This document shows positions 26,407 to 32,326 of a DNA stretch of 64,000 nucleotides, one piece after another. Under the pieces are notes generated by a model. That model had not been told where the DNA came from. It saw only the letters and a program-made list of their open reading frames with translations, and made no database searches. Location of the stretch: NCBI RefSeq assembly GCF_020320395.1, contig NZ_JAEDAH010000020.1, positions 124,001 through 188,000 of the forward strand. Reading direction: 5' to 3'. The number at the start of each line of letters is the position of its first letter. Positions within the stretch are counted from its first letter, which is position 1. Both the position numbers and the translations under genes were made by a program. This DNA comes from Thalassolituus marinus. Its GTDB lineage: Bacteria > Pseudomonadota > Gammaproteobacteria > Pseudomonadales > Oceanobacteraceae.

Positions 26407-26437
26407 AAAGCCAGCAATGCAGATTGCTGGCTTTTTT
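26407..26437 (+). terminator. Intrinsic terminator after ygiQ
   Basis: AAAGCCAGCAAT-GCAG-ATTGCTGGCTTTTTT: a 12-bp stem with a 4-nt loop and T6. Confidence 0.92.
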
Positions 26438-26779
26438 GTTTGTGATCCTTATGTGGTAATACTCCTGCGGAGCAGATTTCCAGATAACTTCAACAGGTTG
26501 TCGAAAATAGGAAAAACAATGCGCGTTTATATGACGCTGGTGTGGCTCGCTTTGCAATTCGTCTGGGAAGAAAAGCATATATAAATCAGTGGGTTGTGGT
26601 TGTTTTTGGCGTGATAGTATGCCAAGTGTAAAGACGACACAGGTGTGTAAACGTGCACGCATACTTTCACACTGGCAAAAGGCGTCGCCTCAGGCACTTT
26701 TCATAGTAGTGACAGGGAGTTATGCTCGAAAAATCGAAAGGAAGCGGAGCGTCAAAGTGAGCACGCTCATGAATAAACT
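26438..26779. other. Gene-free stretch before cassette array
   Basis: About 340 bp with no supportable gene. A 21-codon frame near 26519 (MRVYMTLVWLALQF...) follows an AGGA but is too short to call. An open frame runs from 26589 into the first cassette gene, but without an RBS or family similarity. Near 26754-26770 GAGCGT/ACGCTC form a small hairpin just before the first cassette boundary. No integrase fragment was recognised. Confidence 0.5.
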
Positions 26780-26795
26780 GTTATACGAGGGGAAT

Positions 26796-27131
26796 ATGAA
26801 TCTAGCAAGTGAAGCAAAAGAGTTAGTCCTCGTACTGAATGATATTGTAGCTGGACTAGAAAGTTACAATAAAGATTCCCGCCAAGAATACACATCTAAA
26901 ATGGCGGCTCGCTTAAAACCACTTGTTTCATCATTTGAAAATTTTGTAATTGTAGAAAAATCCAAAGAATCAGCGAAGCTACAATTAGATGAAATCAAAG
27001 AACTAATGCACAATGTAAATGGAGCTGCGACTAAAGGTGAAATTGATTTTGTTTCTGGAAATATACTCAATAAATATTGGGAGCTAAGTACAATATTCCA
27101 AGAAACAAGGTTTAGTCATGAAAAGTTGTAA
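26796..27131 (+). CDS. Cassette gene 1, unknown helical protein
   Basis: 111-residue, AT-rich, mostly helical protein (MNLASEAKELVLVLNDIVAGLESYNKDSRQ...), with no membrane or signal segment. I do not recognise the family. The frame is open back to 26589 but ATG 26796 is chosen: it has GAGGGG 3-4 bases upstream and follows the cassette boundary GTTATAC by 10 bp. The stop is 2 bp from the R'' box of its attC, the tight packing usual for cassettes. Cassettes often lack their own promoter, so expression may depend on upstream transcription. Confidence 0.6.
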   Translation: MNLASEAKELVLVLNDIVAGLESYNKDSRQEYTSKMAARLKPLVSSFENFVIVEKSKESAKLQLDEIKELMHNVNGAATKGEIDFVSGNILNKYWELSTIFQETRFSHEKL

Positions 27132-27133
27132 TC

Positions 27134-27233
27134 GTATAACAAGGCGCAGCAAGCCGACCTCCGGCAACTGTCACCTTTTGTGCAGAGCACAAAAAGCGCC
27201 AGTTACCTCCGGCGGTTGTGCGCGGCGTTATTT
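27134..27233 (+). repeat. attC site 1
   Basis: R'' GTATAAC at 27134-27140 followed by AAGGCG; R' GTTATTT at 27227-27233 preceded by CGCGGC. The interior is strongly self-complementary (CCGGCAACTG / CAGTTACCTCCGG; TTTTGTGC / GCACAAAA), giving the long imperfect hairpin typical of attC. R'' pairs with the GTTATAC at 26780 that starts this cassette. Confidence 0.85.
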
Positions 27234-27252
27234 GTATTAACTGCGAGGTTTC

Positions 27253-27651
27253 ATGGAAGATCCTGATAACGATTGGCGAATGGAGGATGTCCACTATGTT
27301 GCTGAAGATACTCGTCTTTCAGCAGGGCAGATTGCGCTGAGAGGCAGCCAAGTAACCCGCTTATCTGTTGCAAAGATCAATAAGAAGAAGACGATTCGAA
27401 TATTACTGCCAAACTCTACAGCACTGTTCTTGAATGCATCTCGAAGAGCTTGGTTAGAAGCACAAGAAATTCGAAAGGCGTCTAAAATTGACCGTTCGAT
27501 AAAAAAAGAAGTGATGTTTGTCACGACGAGGGACTCGTTCGACTATCTAGTAGGAATAAAAAGGACAGCCACTCTAAGAAAATCCATTTCGGCAGGGAGA
27601 AGTGCTGTTGCGCTAAGCCCAATCGGTTCTGGTTGTCATTCTACGGAGTAA
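27253..27651 (+). pseudogene. Cassette gene 2, truncated by transposase insertion
   Basis: The frame starts MEDPDNDWRMEDVHYVAEDT 20 bp after the attC 1 crossover, with GAGG 4 bases before the ATG. About the first 100 residues look like one protein, with a basic middle (KINKKKTIRILL). From codon ~101 the reading frame enters the sequence repeated at 27815-28090, so the last ~30 residues (RTATLRKSISAGRSAVAL...) come from inserted DNA. The original 3' end is lost or lies beyond the transposase. Family not recognised. Confidence 0.5.
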
Positions 27652-28090
27652 GCCATGGTCATCAGTCTGAATTATGCAGTGAAACCTTGGGATTTCAGGC
27701 GCGCTAATCCCTCAGAGGAGCCTGATTTTTAGGCGATTACGAAAGAAATACTAGCCGAAGGCAGTCCGGCAACGATTTAGCCCAGGCGGACGCTGGTATT
27801 GTAGCCTCTCGCCAGAATAAAAAGGACAGCCACTCTAAGAAAATCGCCACTCTAAGAAAATCCATTTCGGCAGGGAGAAGTGCTGTTGCGCTAAGCACAA
27901 TCGGTTCTGGTTGTCGTTCTACGGAGTAAGCCTGGGTCATCAGTCTGAATTATGCAGTGAAACCCTGGGATTTCAGGCGCGCTAATCCCTCAGAGGAGCC
28001 TGATTTTTAAGCGATTACGAAAGAAATACTAGCCGAAGGCAGTCCGGCAACGATTTAGCCCAGGCGGACGCTGGTATTGTAGCCTCTCGC
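27554..28090 (+). repeat. Tandem ~260-bp duplication at the transposase 3' end
   Basis: Copy 1 is 27554-27812 and copy 2 is 27815-28090. They differ at only a few positions plus a 17-bp micro-duplication (cgccactctaagaaaat) in copy 2. Copy 2 contains the last ~20 codons of the minus-strand transposase gene and its downstream flank; copy 1 is a second copy of that end. Inside each is a TCAGGC...GCCTGA dyad. It accounts for the gene-free stretch 27652-28028. Confidence 0.9.
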
Positions 28091-29024
28091 AGGTAGAGCG
28101 TAATTTTTCTTCATTCCCAGCGAAGGTACTGAACGTATTTTCGAAGTGCTGTGTCATGCTGAGCCAGCGGTCTTCATCCAATCCAAGTCGTTCGAGAATC
28201 TTCGTGGAGCTGTCTGAAATAAATCCACGTTTGTCGTCGCGGATGATTCGCCCGGTTGCATCGACCAGTTCCAGATAGTCGGTCAACTTCATTGCGATGC
28301 CTTTGGGCATATCCTGGCGATGATTGCCGGCAAAGGGCAGCAACTCCTTGGGTTGTTGATGTAAATGATTAGGTGAGTGCGCTGTTTGTGCTTTTTCAGC
28401 TCTGAGTTTAATCGACGTATGCTCAGAGTCTTCTGGCGTTTTCGCAATACAGGCTCGAACGGGATTGAGGTCAACATAGGCCATACAGGCCATGAGTGCG
28501 GCTTCATCAAGCAATGCTTGCGATTTGAAACGTCCTTCCCAGAATCGACCGGTGCAGTCATCCTCCAGATTCGCTTCACGGGCAATGGACTCGTTCAAAA
28601 CGCGCATAAACCAGCTGATGTCTGTGAGCCGGGAGCGCCACTCGGTGAGATAAATTTGCAGGCGGGCCAGATCAGCTTTGTTCAGTTCATCACCGCGCAT
28701 AAAACGTTGAGACAGCAGGTTGCCTTTAAACAGTGAATGCCAGCGCTCTACGACTTCTTCATCGGTCCAGCGCTTGCTGGAATCAGAATCAACATACAGA
28801 ACAACATGGTAGTGGTTGCTCATAATGGCATAAGCGGCAATCTGAATAGCAAAGACCTGTGGGAGTTCTAAGAGTTTATTCTCAAGCCAGCCACGACGAT
28901 GTTCGTAACTTTCACCAGTAACTGAGTCTGTCCCACAAAGAAATGCCCGCCTCACACAGCGCGAAACGCAGTGATAGTAAGGCGTATCTTCAATAGATAC
29001 CTGCTGCTTCCTTGGCTTTGGCAT
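28029..29024 (-). CDS. REP-associated tyrosine transposase (Y1/HUH, RAYT-like)
   Basis: 331-residue single-strand DNA transposase-like protein. The N-terminus MPKPRKQQVSIEDTPYYHCVSRCVRRAFL and the HUH motif H71-Y72-H73 in IMSNHYHVVLYVD define the Y1_Tnp fold, and MACMAYVDLNPVRACIA is the conserved late motif. At this length it belongs to the long RAYT-type group, which are usually single-copy domesticated proteins acting on REP hairpins. It lies antisense to the cassette genes and interrupts cassette 2. I could not define terminal hairpins with a GTAG-type guide. Its 3' end is duplicated in the adjacent repeat. Confidence 0.88.
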   Translation of the reverse strand: MPKPRKQQVSIEDTPYYHCVSRCVRRAFLCGTDSVTGESYEHRRGWLENKLLELPQVFAIQIAAYAIMSNHYHVVLYVDSDSSKRWTDEEVVERWHSLFKGNLLSQRFMRGDELNKADLARLQIYLTEWRSRLTDISWFMRVLNESIAREANLEDDCTGRFWEGRFKSQALLDEAALMACMAYVDLNPVRACIAKTPEDSEHTSIKLRAEKAQTAHSPNHLHQQPKELLPFAGNHRQDMPKGIAMKLTDYLELVDATGRIIRDDKRGFISDSSTKILERLGLDEDRWLSMTQHFENTFSTFAGNEEKLRSTCERLQYQRPPGLNRCRTAFG

Positions 29025-29068
29025 GGTCAGGTTCCGTATGCTGGTTGAATTTTCAGCGTAGGTGGTGA

Positions 29069-29593
29069 TTGAATATTGATCAATCGGAAGAATGTGTTAG
29101 CGTGGGTGTCTTGGTAATGGTGCGTCTTGGTAATGGTGCGGACTATTTGGAGGAGTTGACGAAATCAGAGCGCCTGCATGAGCAGAGCTTAGTGGCAGTC
29201 ATGAAGAATAGAGAAGAATATAAGGCCATCCTCTCTAGTTCAGCCAGCCAAAATCTGACAGAAATAATTGCCACGGTCATCTTGGCTTGGGAACTAGCAG
29301 ACGGAGTCAACGGTATCGAAACCGGAGATGTCCTTGTTGTTGCATGGGAGCACCATCCCAGATTGGTAGCAAGCTGGTTTGGTTCTAAGCCTGAGTCAAT
29401 GAACAGATGGCTTAGATCCCAAGACTTCCTATTTAATGGGCTTTCGGAAACAGGAAGCTTTGGGGAGGCAGAGAAGATCCGAATGAAAATAATAGCTGCT
29501 CTTGAATCAGAGAAGGTTAGTGGTAGTGAAACGATAGCGGCGTACCTTCAGGTGTTAAATAATTTGGAGGTTCCTAATTGGCAAAACAATTAA
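29069..29593 (+). CDS. Cassette gene 2b, unknown protein downstream of transposase
   Basis: Up to 174 residues, helical with a Trp-rich centre (LVVAWEHHPRLVASWFGSKPESMNRWL). Not recognised. The start is uncertain: the frame opens at a TTG (29069) with no clear Shine-Dalgarno, and a 16-bp tandem duplication at 29108-29139 shifts the frame just inside the N-terminus; ATG 29117 lies within it. The stop TAA is part of the R'' box of attC 2, as in an intact cassette. It may be the remainder of the gene interrupted at 27.55 kb or a separate cassette gene that lost its own upstream attC. Confidence 0.5.
   Translation: MNIDQSEECVSVGVLVMVRLGNGADYLEELTKSERLHEQSLVAVMKNREEYKAILSSSASQNLTEIIATVILAWELADGVNGIETGDVLVVAWEHHPRLVASWFGSKPESMNRWLRSQDFLFNGLSETGSFGEAEKIRMKIIAALESEKVSGSETIAAYLQVLNNLEVPNWQNN
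29108..29139 (+). repeat. 16-bp perfect tandem duplication
   Basis: GTCTTGGTAATGGTGC occurs twice in a row (29108-29123, 29124-29139). Because 16 is not a multiple of three, the two copies are read in different frames in the overlapping gene. Confidence 0.95.
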
Positions 29594-29660
29594 CAAACAA
29601 GGGCAGCATTGCCCTTCGGGCTGGACGCGCTAGCGCGCGCCGCTGCTTTGGGCGTTACAT
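29588..29660 (+). repeat. attC site 2
   Basis: R'' AATTAAC at 29588-29594 and R' GTTACAT at 29654-29660, preceded by GGGC. Between them are short stems (GGGCAGC / GCTGCTTTGGGC; GCCCTTCGGGC; GCGCTAGCGCGC). It is 73 bp, short but within the attC range. R'' matches the complement of the attC 1 R' at 6 of 7 bases, so both probably bound one large cassette holding the transposase. Confidence 0.82.
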
Positions 29661-29679
29661 TTTTTAGAGAGTATATTGA

Positions 29680-30270
29680 ATGAATCAAGGAAGAACGGAT
29701 CAATGCTTAAAGTCAATAAACTCACTAGCAATTAGCTTTCAAAGATACCCATTTAAATACCTTCTTGAAAGCGATATACAGTGTGATTTGTTTGGTAGAT
29801 TGAGATTAGAAATCAATGAGAAAATATCAGTTCCTTCATCATCAGAAAGTGATTATACATTAGACCTGATTAACTCGGAATATTTAGATAGATTCGATTT
29901 GTGCTGTCTAAACGCTGATGTTATCGAATCAATGAGTGAAAGTGACTTTCAGCCAAATGGAAAGTATGATGAATATATCTACCACCTTCCTGTTTTATTG
30001 GCGATAGAGCTTAAATACATTAAAGGGAAGTACAGGCAAAAGGGTGACTTTCAGAAGTTTCTAAATGATGCCGATAAAATAAGAAATAGTAAATTCAGGA
30101 GTAAAGTTTCTAGCTCTTTGTGTATATGTTTTATTCAAGATGAGTCTGTCTTTAGCTATCACAAAAGCACTTATGGTAATTGTGTTTTTACAGAAGTTGA
30201 CTCAATATCTGAGCTTGATAATTTATATGTAGTTACACCGAGTTCAGTGTATTGCGTAGTCAAAATGTAA
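29680..30270 (+). CDS. Cassette gene 3, PD-(D/E)XK nuclease-like protein
   Basis: 196 residues, AT-rich. The order ESDIQCDLFGRL (helix with Glu), RFDLCCL (Asp), LLAIELKYIK (E-x-K) and a following DFQKFLNDADKI helix and LCICFIQ strand is the layout of the PD-(D/E)XK nuclease core; D at ~78 and E/K at ~110-112 would be the metal ligands. No specific restriction or repair family is recognised, so nuclease activity is inference. The stop TAA lies within the R'' box of attC 3. The cassette 29655-30362 is bounded by perfectly complementary boxes, the cleanest in the array. Confidence 0.6.
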   Translation: MNQGRTDQCLKSINSLAISFQRYPFKYLLESDIQCDLFGRLRLEINEKISVPSSSESDYTLDLINSEYLDRFDLCCLNADVIESMSESDFQPNGKYDEYIYHLPVLLAIELKYIKGKYRQKGDFQKFLNDADKIRNSKFRSKVSSSLCICFIQDESVFSYHKSTYGNCVFTEVDSISELDNLYVVTPSSVYCVVKM

Positions 30271-30368
30271 CAATTGGCTACGACCGACCGCAAAAACTGT
30301 CATTTGTTTTGCCTAAAAGCAGGAAAAACAACCGCCATTTTTTAAGGCGACTGAGCCAGGCGTTACAT
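30265..30368 (+). repeat. attC site 3
   Basis: R'' ATGTAAC (30265-30271) and R' GTTACAT (30362-30368) are perfect complements. Internal arms TGGCTAC...GAGCCAG and TTTGTTTTGCC / GGAAAAACAA give a long imperfect stem. Total 104 bp. Confidence 0.9.
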
Positions 30369-30381
30369 GCCAGGGGAAGCT

Positions 30382-30741
30382 ATGTGCAATTGCAATGAAC
30401 ACCCCGCTTTAATTGATATCAGCAACAACCACTCTGATTTCAAATCAAAGCTAAACCAACTTGATGTTGGTAATTGGGTTTTGCTAATGCAGTGTCCTGA
30501 ATGCAATCAACTCTACAAAGTCGATGAGTGGGATAAATATCAAACCTGCTATGCAGTAAAAATTCCCTCATCAGAAAACTGGGAAGCATTTGATAGTGAG
30601 TCACTCATAAAAGAGAAAATGGTTCAAAACCGTTGCGGTCTCTCCAGCGAATTATGTATGTGGTCAGGCTGTGAAATAAAGCAAGTGAAAGGCAGTGCTT
30701 ACTGTGTTAACCACCTCTATTCTGGTGGCACTCGTGCGTAA
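30382..30741 (+). CDS. Cassette gene 4, small Cys-rich protein
   Basis: 119 residues. Cys pairs MCNCNEH, MQCPECNQLY and later NRCGLSS / CMWSGC / AYCVNH suggest zinc binding. The centre DVGNWVLLMQCPECNQLYKVDEWDKYQTCYAVKI resembles small zinc-ribbon proteins found in cassette arrays, with no known function. The frame opens at ATG 30367, which overlaps the R' box itself; ATG 30382 has AGGGGA 5 bases upstream and is preferred. Its attC is the degenerate site at 30744. Confidence 0.62.
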   Translation: MCNCNEHPALIDISNNHSDFKSKLNQLDVGNWVLLMQCPECNQLYKVDEWDKYQTCYAVKIPSSENWEAFDSESLIKEKMVQNRCGLSSELCMWSGCEIKQVKGSAYCVNHLYSGGTRA

Positions 30742-30743
30742 GC

Positions 30744-30809
30744 ATTTAACAAGACAAGATCACTGCACTAAAGCGCGCCAGTGCGCTCTGCGCTAGGGGA
30801 TCATTATGA
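30744..30809 (+). repeat. Degenerate attC site 4
   Basis: R'' ATTTAAC (30744-30750) pairs 6 of 7 with the R' that begins this cassette, and the interior has GATCACTGCAC...GCGC...GATC complementarity. The expected crossover box reads ATTATGA (30803-30809): the invariant G is an A. The site is probably inactive for recombination at its 3' side. Confidence 0.5.
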
Positions 30810-31162
30810 ATATCGACAGCCTTAGAGAAATCATTCCTCTTAACGAGTCTGACTATTGTGAAGAGTGTCATAAAGAAAACCTTAGAGGCTGGACTAACTC
30901 TAATGAGCTTGAGACGAAGCTGCCAAAAATTGCAGAGATCGAGTCACTGAATAGCAACGGATTCGAAATCTATAAAAAAGGGGTAGAAAACCCTTTTTCG
31001 TTCGAGGCAACTGCTGCCCTCTCATACTATCCATACAACGGAAGTAGCGTATATCAGTGCAGCTCTTGTAAAGGCATTATCCTCATATGCTTAGAGACAG
31101 GTGGTCATTCGGCCAGGCATCAAGCACGCTGGATACCATCCAGCATCAGGCTGGAGCCCTAA
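30806..31162 (+). CDS. Cassette gene 5, small zinc-ribbon-like protein
   Basis: 118 residues with CEECH near 18-22 and CSSCKGIILICLETGGHS near 84, together a plausible four-Cys zinc ribbon; otherwise unrecognised. YYPYNGSSVYQCSSCKG resembles short immunity- or DUF-type proteins in cassette arrays, but this is only impression. A GGGGATC precedes the ATG by 6 bases. The ATG overlaps the degenerate crossover of attC 4. The stop lies in the R'' region of the next attC-like site. Confidence 0.62.
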   Translation: MNIDSLREIIPLNESDYCEECHKENLRGWTNSNELETKLPKIAEIESLNSNGFEIYKKGVENPFSFEATAALSYYPYNGSSVYQCSSCKGIILICLETGGHSARHQARWIPSSIRLEP

Positions 31163-31252
31163 TAAACGCAATAAAGCCGACTCATTACGCGCTTGCGGGG
31201 TCGGTACAGGTCGAAAAGACTAGAAGGCGTGTGATGGGGCGCCTGGTTAGGG
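31157..31252 (+). repeat. attC-like site 5, array end
   Basis: CCCTAAT (31157-31163) pairs 6 of 7 with GTTAGGG (31246-31252), with inner AAACGC/GGGCGCC and GCCGAC/GTCGGT arms. It is weaker than sites 1-3: the R'' box lacks the usual terminal AAC. It is the last recombination-like site; ordinary genes follow. Confidence 0.45.
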
Positions 31253-31388
31253 TCTATAAATGACAGAGAAAACCAGAAGTAAATACAATTGCTACATAAA
31301 TAGCTTGTTCTGGGCTTCTGTGCTGGGCAGCAAGGACTATGAAAGGCCGTCATCGGGCCTACGATGCAGAGTTACAGATATTAGCTTT

Positions 31389-31838
31389 ATGAAACCGATA
31401 TTCATATGTTTTACCCTGGCTTTACTAGGGGCATGCTCATTTATCACTCCACATCAAAGTGGTTTGTATGACGCGTACCAGATATATGCTAATAGCGTTG
31501 ATAGCGATAATGTCCGTCAGCAGGCAGCTGATTTCTTTAGCGAAAAGGTCATTGGCACTGTACCTCTGGCAGCAGATGCGTCGGTTGAGCAACTGCTGTT
31601 CCGTAACTATATGGCTGATATTCGTGATCATTATGAGACTGTGCAGAAGCAGTATGGCTGTTTAACGGTTAATGGTTATGACGACGATAAACAACCTGTT
31701 CAGTTTAATCTGGGCTATCGCTACCAGTCGGAACGTTGGTTAATTGATGATATTCATGTGCTGTTGCTGGATAGCGAAGAAGGCTTCGACAATAACTCGT
31801 ACTGTGCAGAATATCTGAGAAGTACAACAGACAGTTAG
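31389..31838 (+). CDS. Small lipoprotein of unknown function
   Basis: 149-residue lipoprotein: MKPIFICFTLALLGACSFITPHQ with lipobox LGAC. The mature region carries DNVRQQAADFFSEKVIG and later LGYRYQSERWLIDDIHVLL, reminiscent of NTF2-like or calcium-regulated helper folds but not assignable. The frame opens at 31260, but only ATG 31389 begins the lipoprotein signal. It may be the last cassette gene or the first resident gene past the array; no clear attC lies after it. Confidence 0.65.
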   Translation: MKPIFICFTLALLGACSFITPHQSGLYDAYQIYANSVDSDNVRQQAADFFSEKVIGTVPLAADASVEQLLFRNYMADIRDHYETVQKQYGCLTVNGYDDDKQPVQFNLGYRYQSERWLIDDIHVLLLDSEEGFDNNSYCAEYLRSTTDS

Positions 31839-31847
31839 ATTGGCCTA

Positions 31848-32315
31848 TTAACAATCGTTGGCTTTTATCGCTTTCATCATCTGCACGTCTTTATGCCGCC
31901 TGCGGCTTTGCTTTAATACGCGTTCTAAAGCCTCTGGCAGCCATCCTTCACTTATTAACTGAAATCCATTGCTCAGATACCAGTCATTCAGATGGGGCAG
32001 GGGGATGGTAAATAGCGGTGAGAGTGCCTGATCAGACGTCAGGTGTTTCAATAAGGCTGAAGCATAACCCTGTCGTCGGTGGTCAGGGTGGCTACACAGG
32101 TTGCGCAGCAGCCAGACGCTATCGTATTGCAGCAGGCGCGCGCCACACACCAATTCGTTTGTCCCGCTGCTATTCAGTATCAGCCCGCAGCGCTGGTCTG
32201 TGGGTGAGCAGCGGCCGCTATCACCGCTGGCTTTGTACAGTGCATTCAGTGCCTGCAGACTGATGTCTGCAGAAAACTGAATACTCAGGCTGTTATTGTC
32301 CGGGCCTTGCATCAC
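31848..32315 (-). CDS. GNAT-family N-acetyltransferase
   Basis: 155 residues. The acetyl-CoA-binding motif A reads LRNLCSHPDHRRQGYASALLKHL (R-x-x-G-x-A/S), with motif B near PLPHLNDWYLSNGFQLI. The acceptor is unknown. It sits 11 bp downstream of speA on the same strand and probably shares its transcript, which may hint at a polyamine or amino-acid acceptor. This is context only. Confidence 0.82.
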   Translation of the reverse strand: MMQGPDNNSLSIQFSADISLQALNALYKASGDSGRCSPTDQRCGLILNSSGTNELVCGARLLQYDSVWLLRNLCSHPDHRRQGYASALLKHLTSDQALSPLFTIPLPHLNDWYLSNGFQLISEGWLPEALERVLKQSRRRHKDVQMMKAIKANDC

Positions 32316-32326
32316 GACGTTTGAGT

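Larger units (their letters stand above)
26780..31252 (+). mobile_element. Integron-type gene cassette array without integrase (CALIN-like)
   Basis: A run of mostly same-strand small ORFs, each closed by a structured attC-like site. The crossover box of one junction pairs with the R'' box at the end of that same cassette: GTTATAC (26780) with GTATAAC (27134), GTTATTT (27227) with AATTAAC (29588; 6 of 7), GTTACAT (29654) with ATGTAAC (30265; 7 of 7), GTTACAT (30362) with ATTTAAC (30744; 6 of 7). This is the expected register for excisable cassettes. Stops fall inside or next to R'' boxes. The DNA is AT-richer than the flanks. No intI gene is present anywhere in the window. The array has been entered by a Y1 transposase at 27.55-29.04 kb. 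Confidence 0.82.

Noticed and set aside
26339-26662. 107-codon minus-strand frame after ygiQ
   Set aside because: It crosses the ygiQ terminator hairpin and the end of ygiQ and shows no recognisable protein.
30744-30809. Calling this a fully functional attC
   Set aside because: The crossover G is replaced by A and the outer stem is short; kept only as a degenerate site.
31836-31856. TTAACAAT after the lipoprotein gene as a sixth attC start
   Set aside because: It is the reverse complement of the GNAT gene stop region, with no matching R' box.
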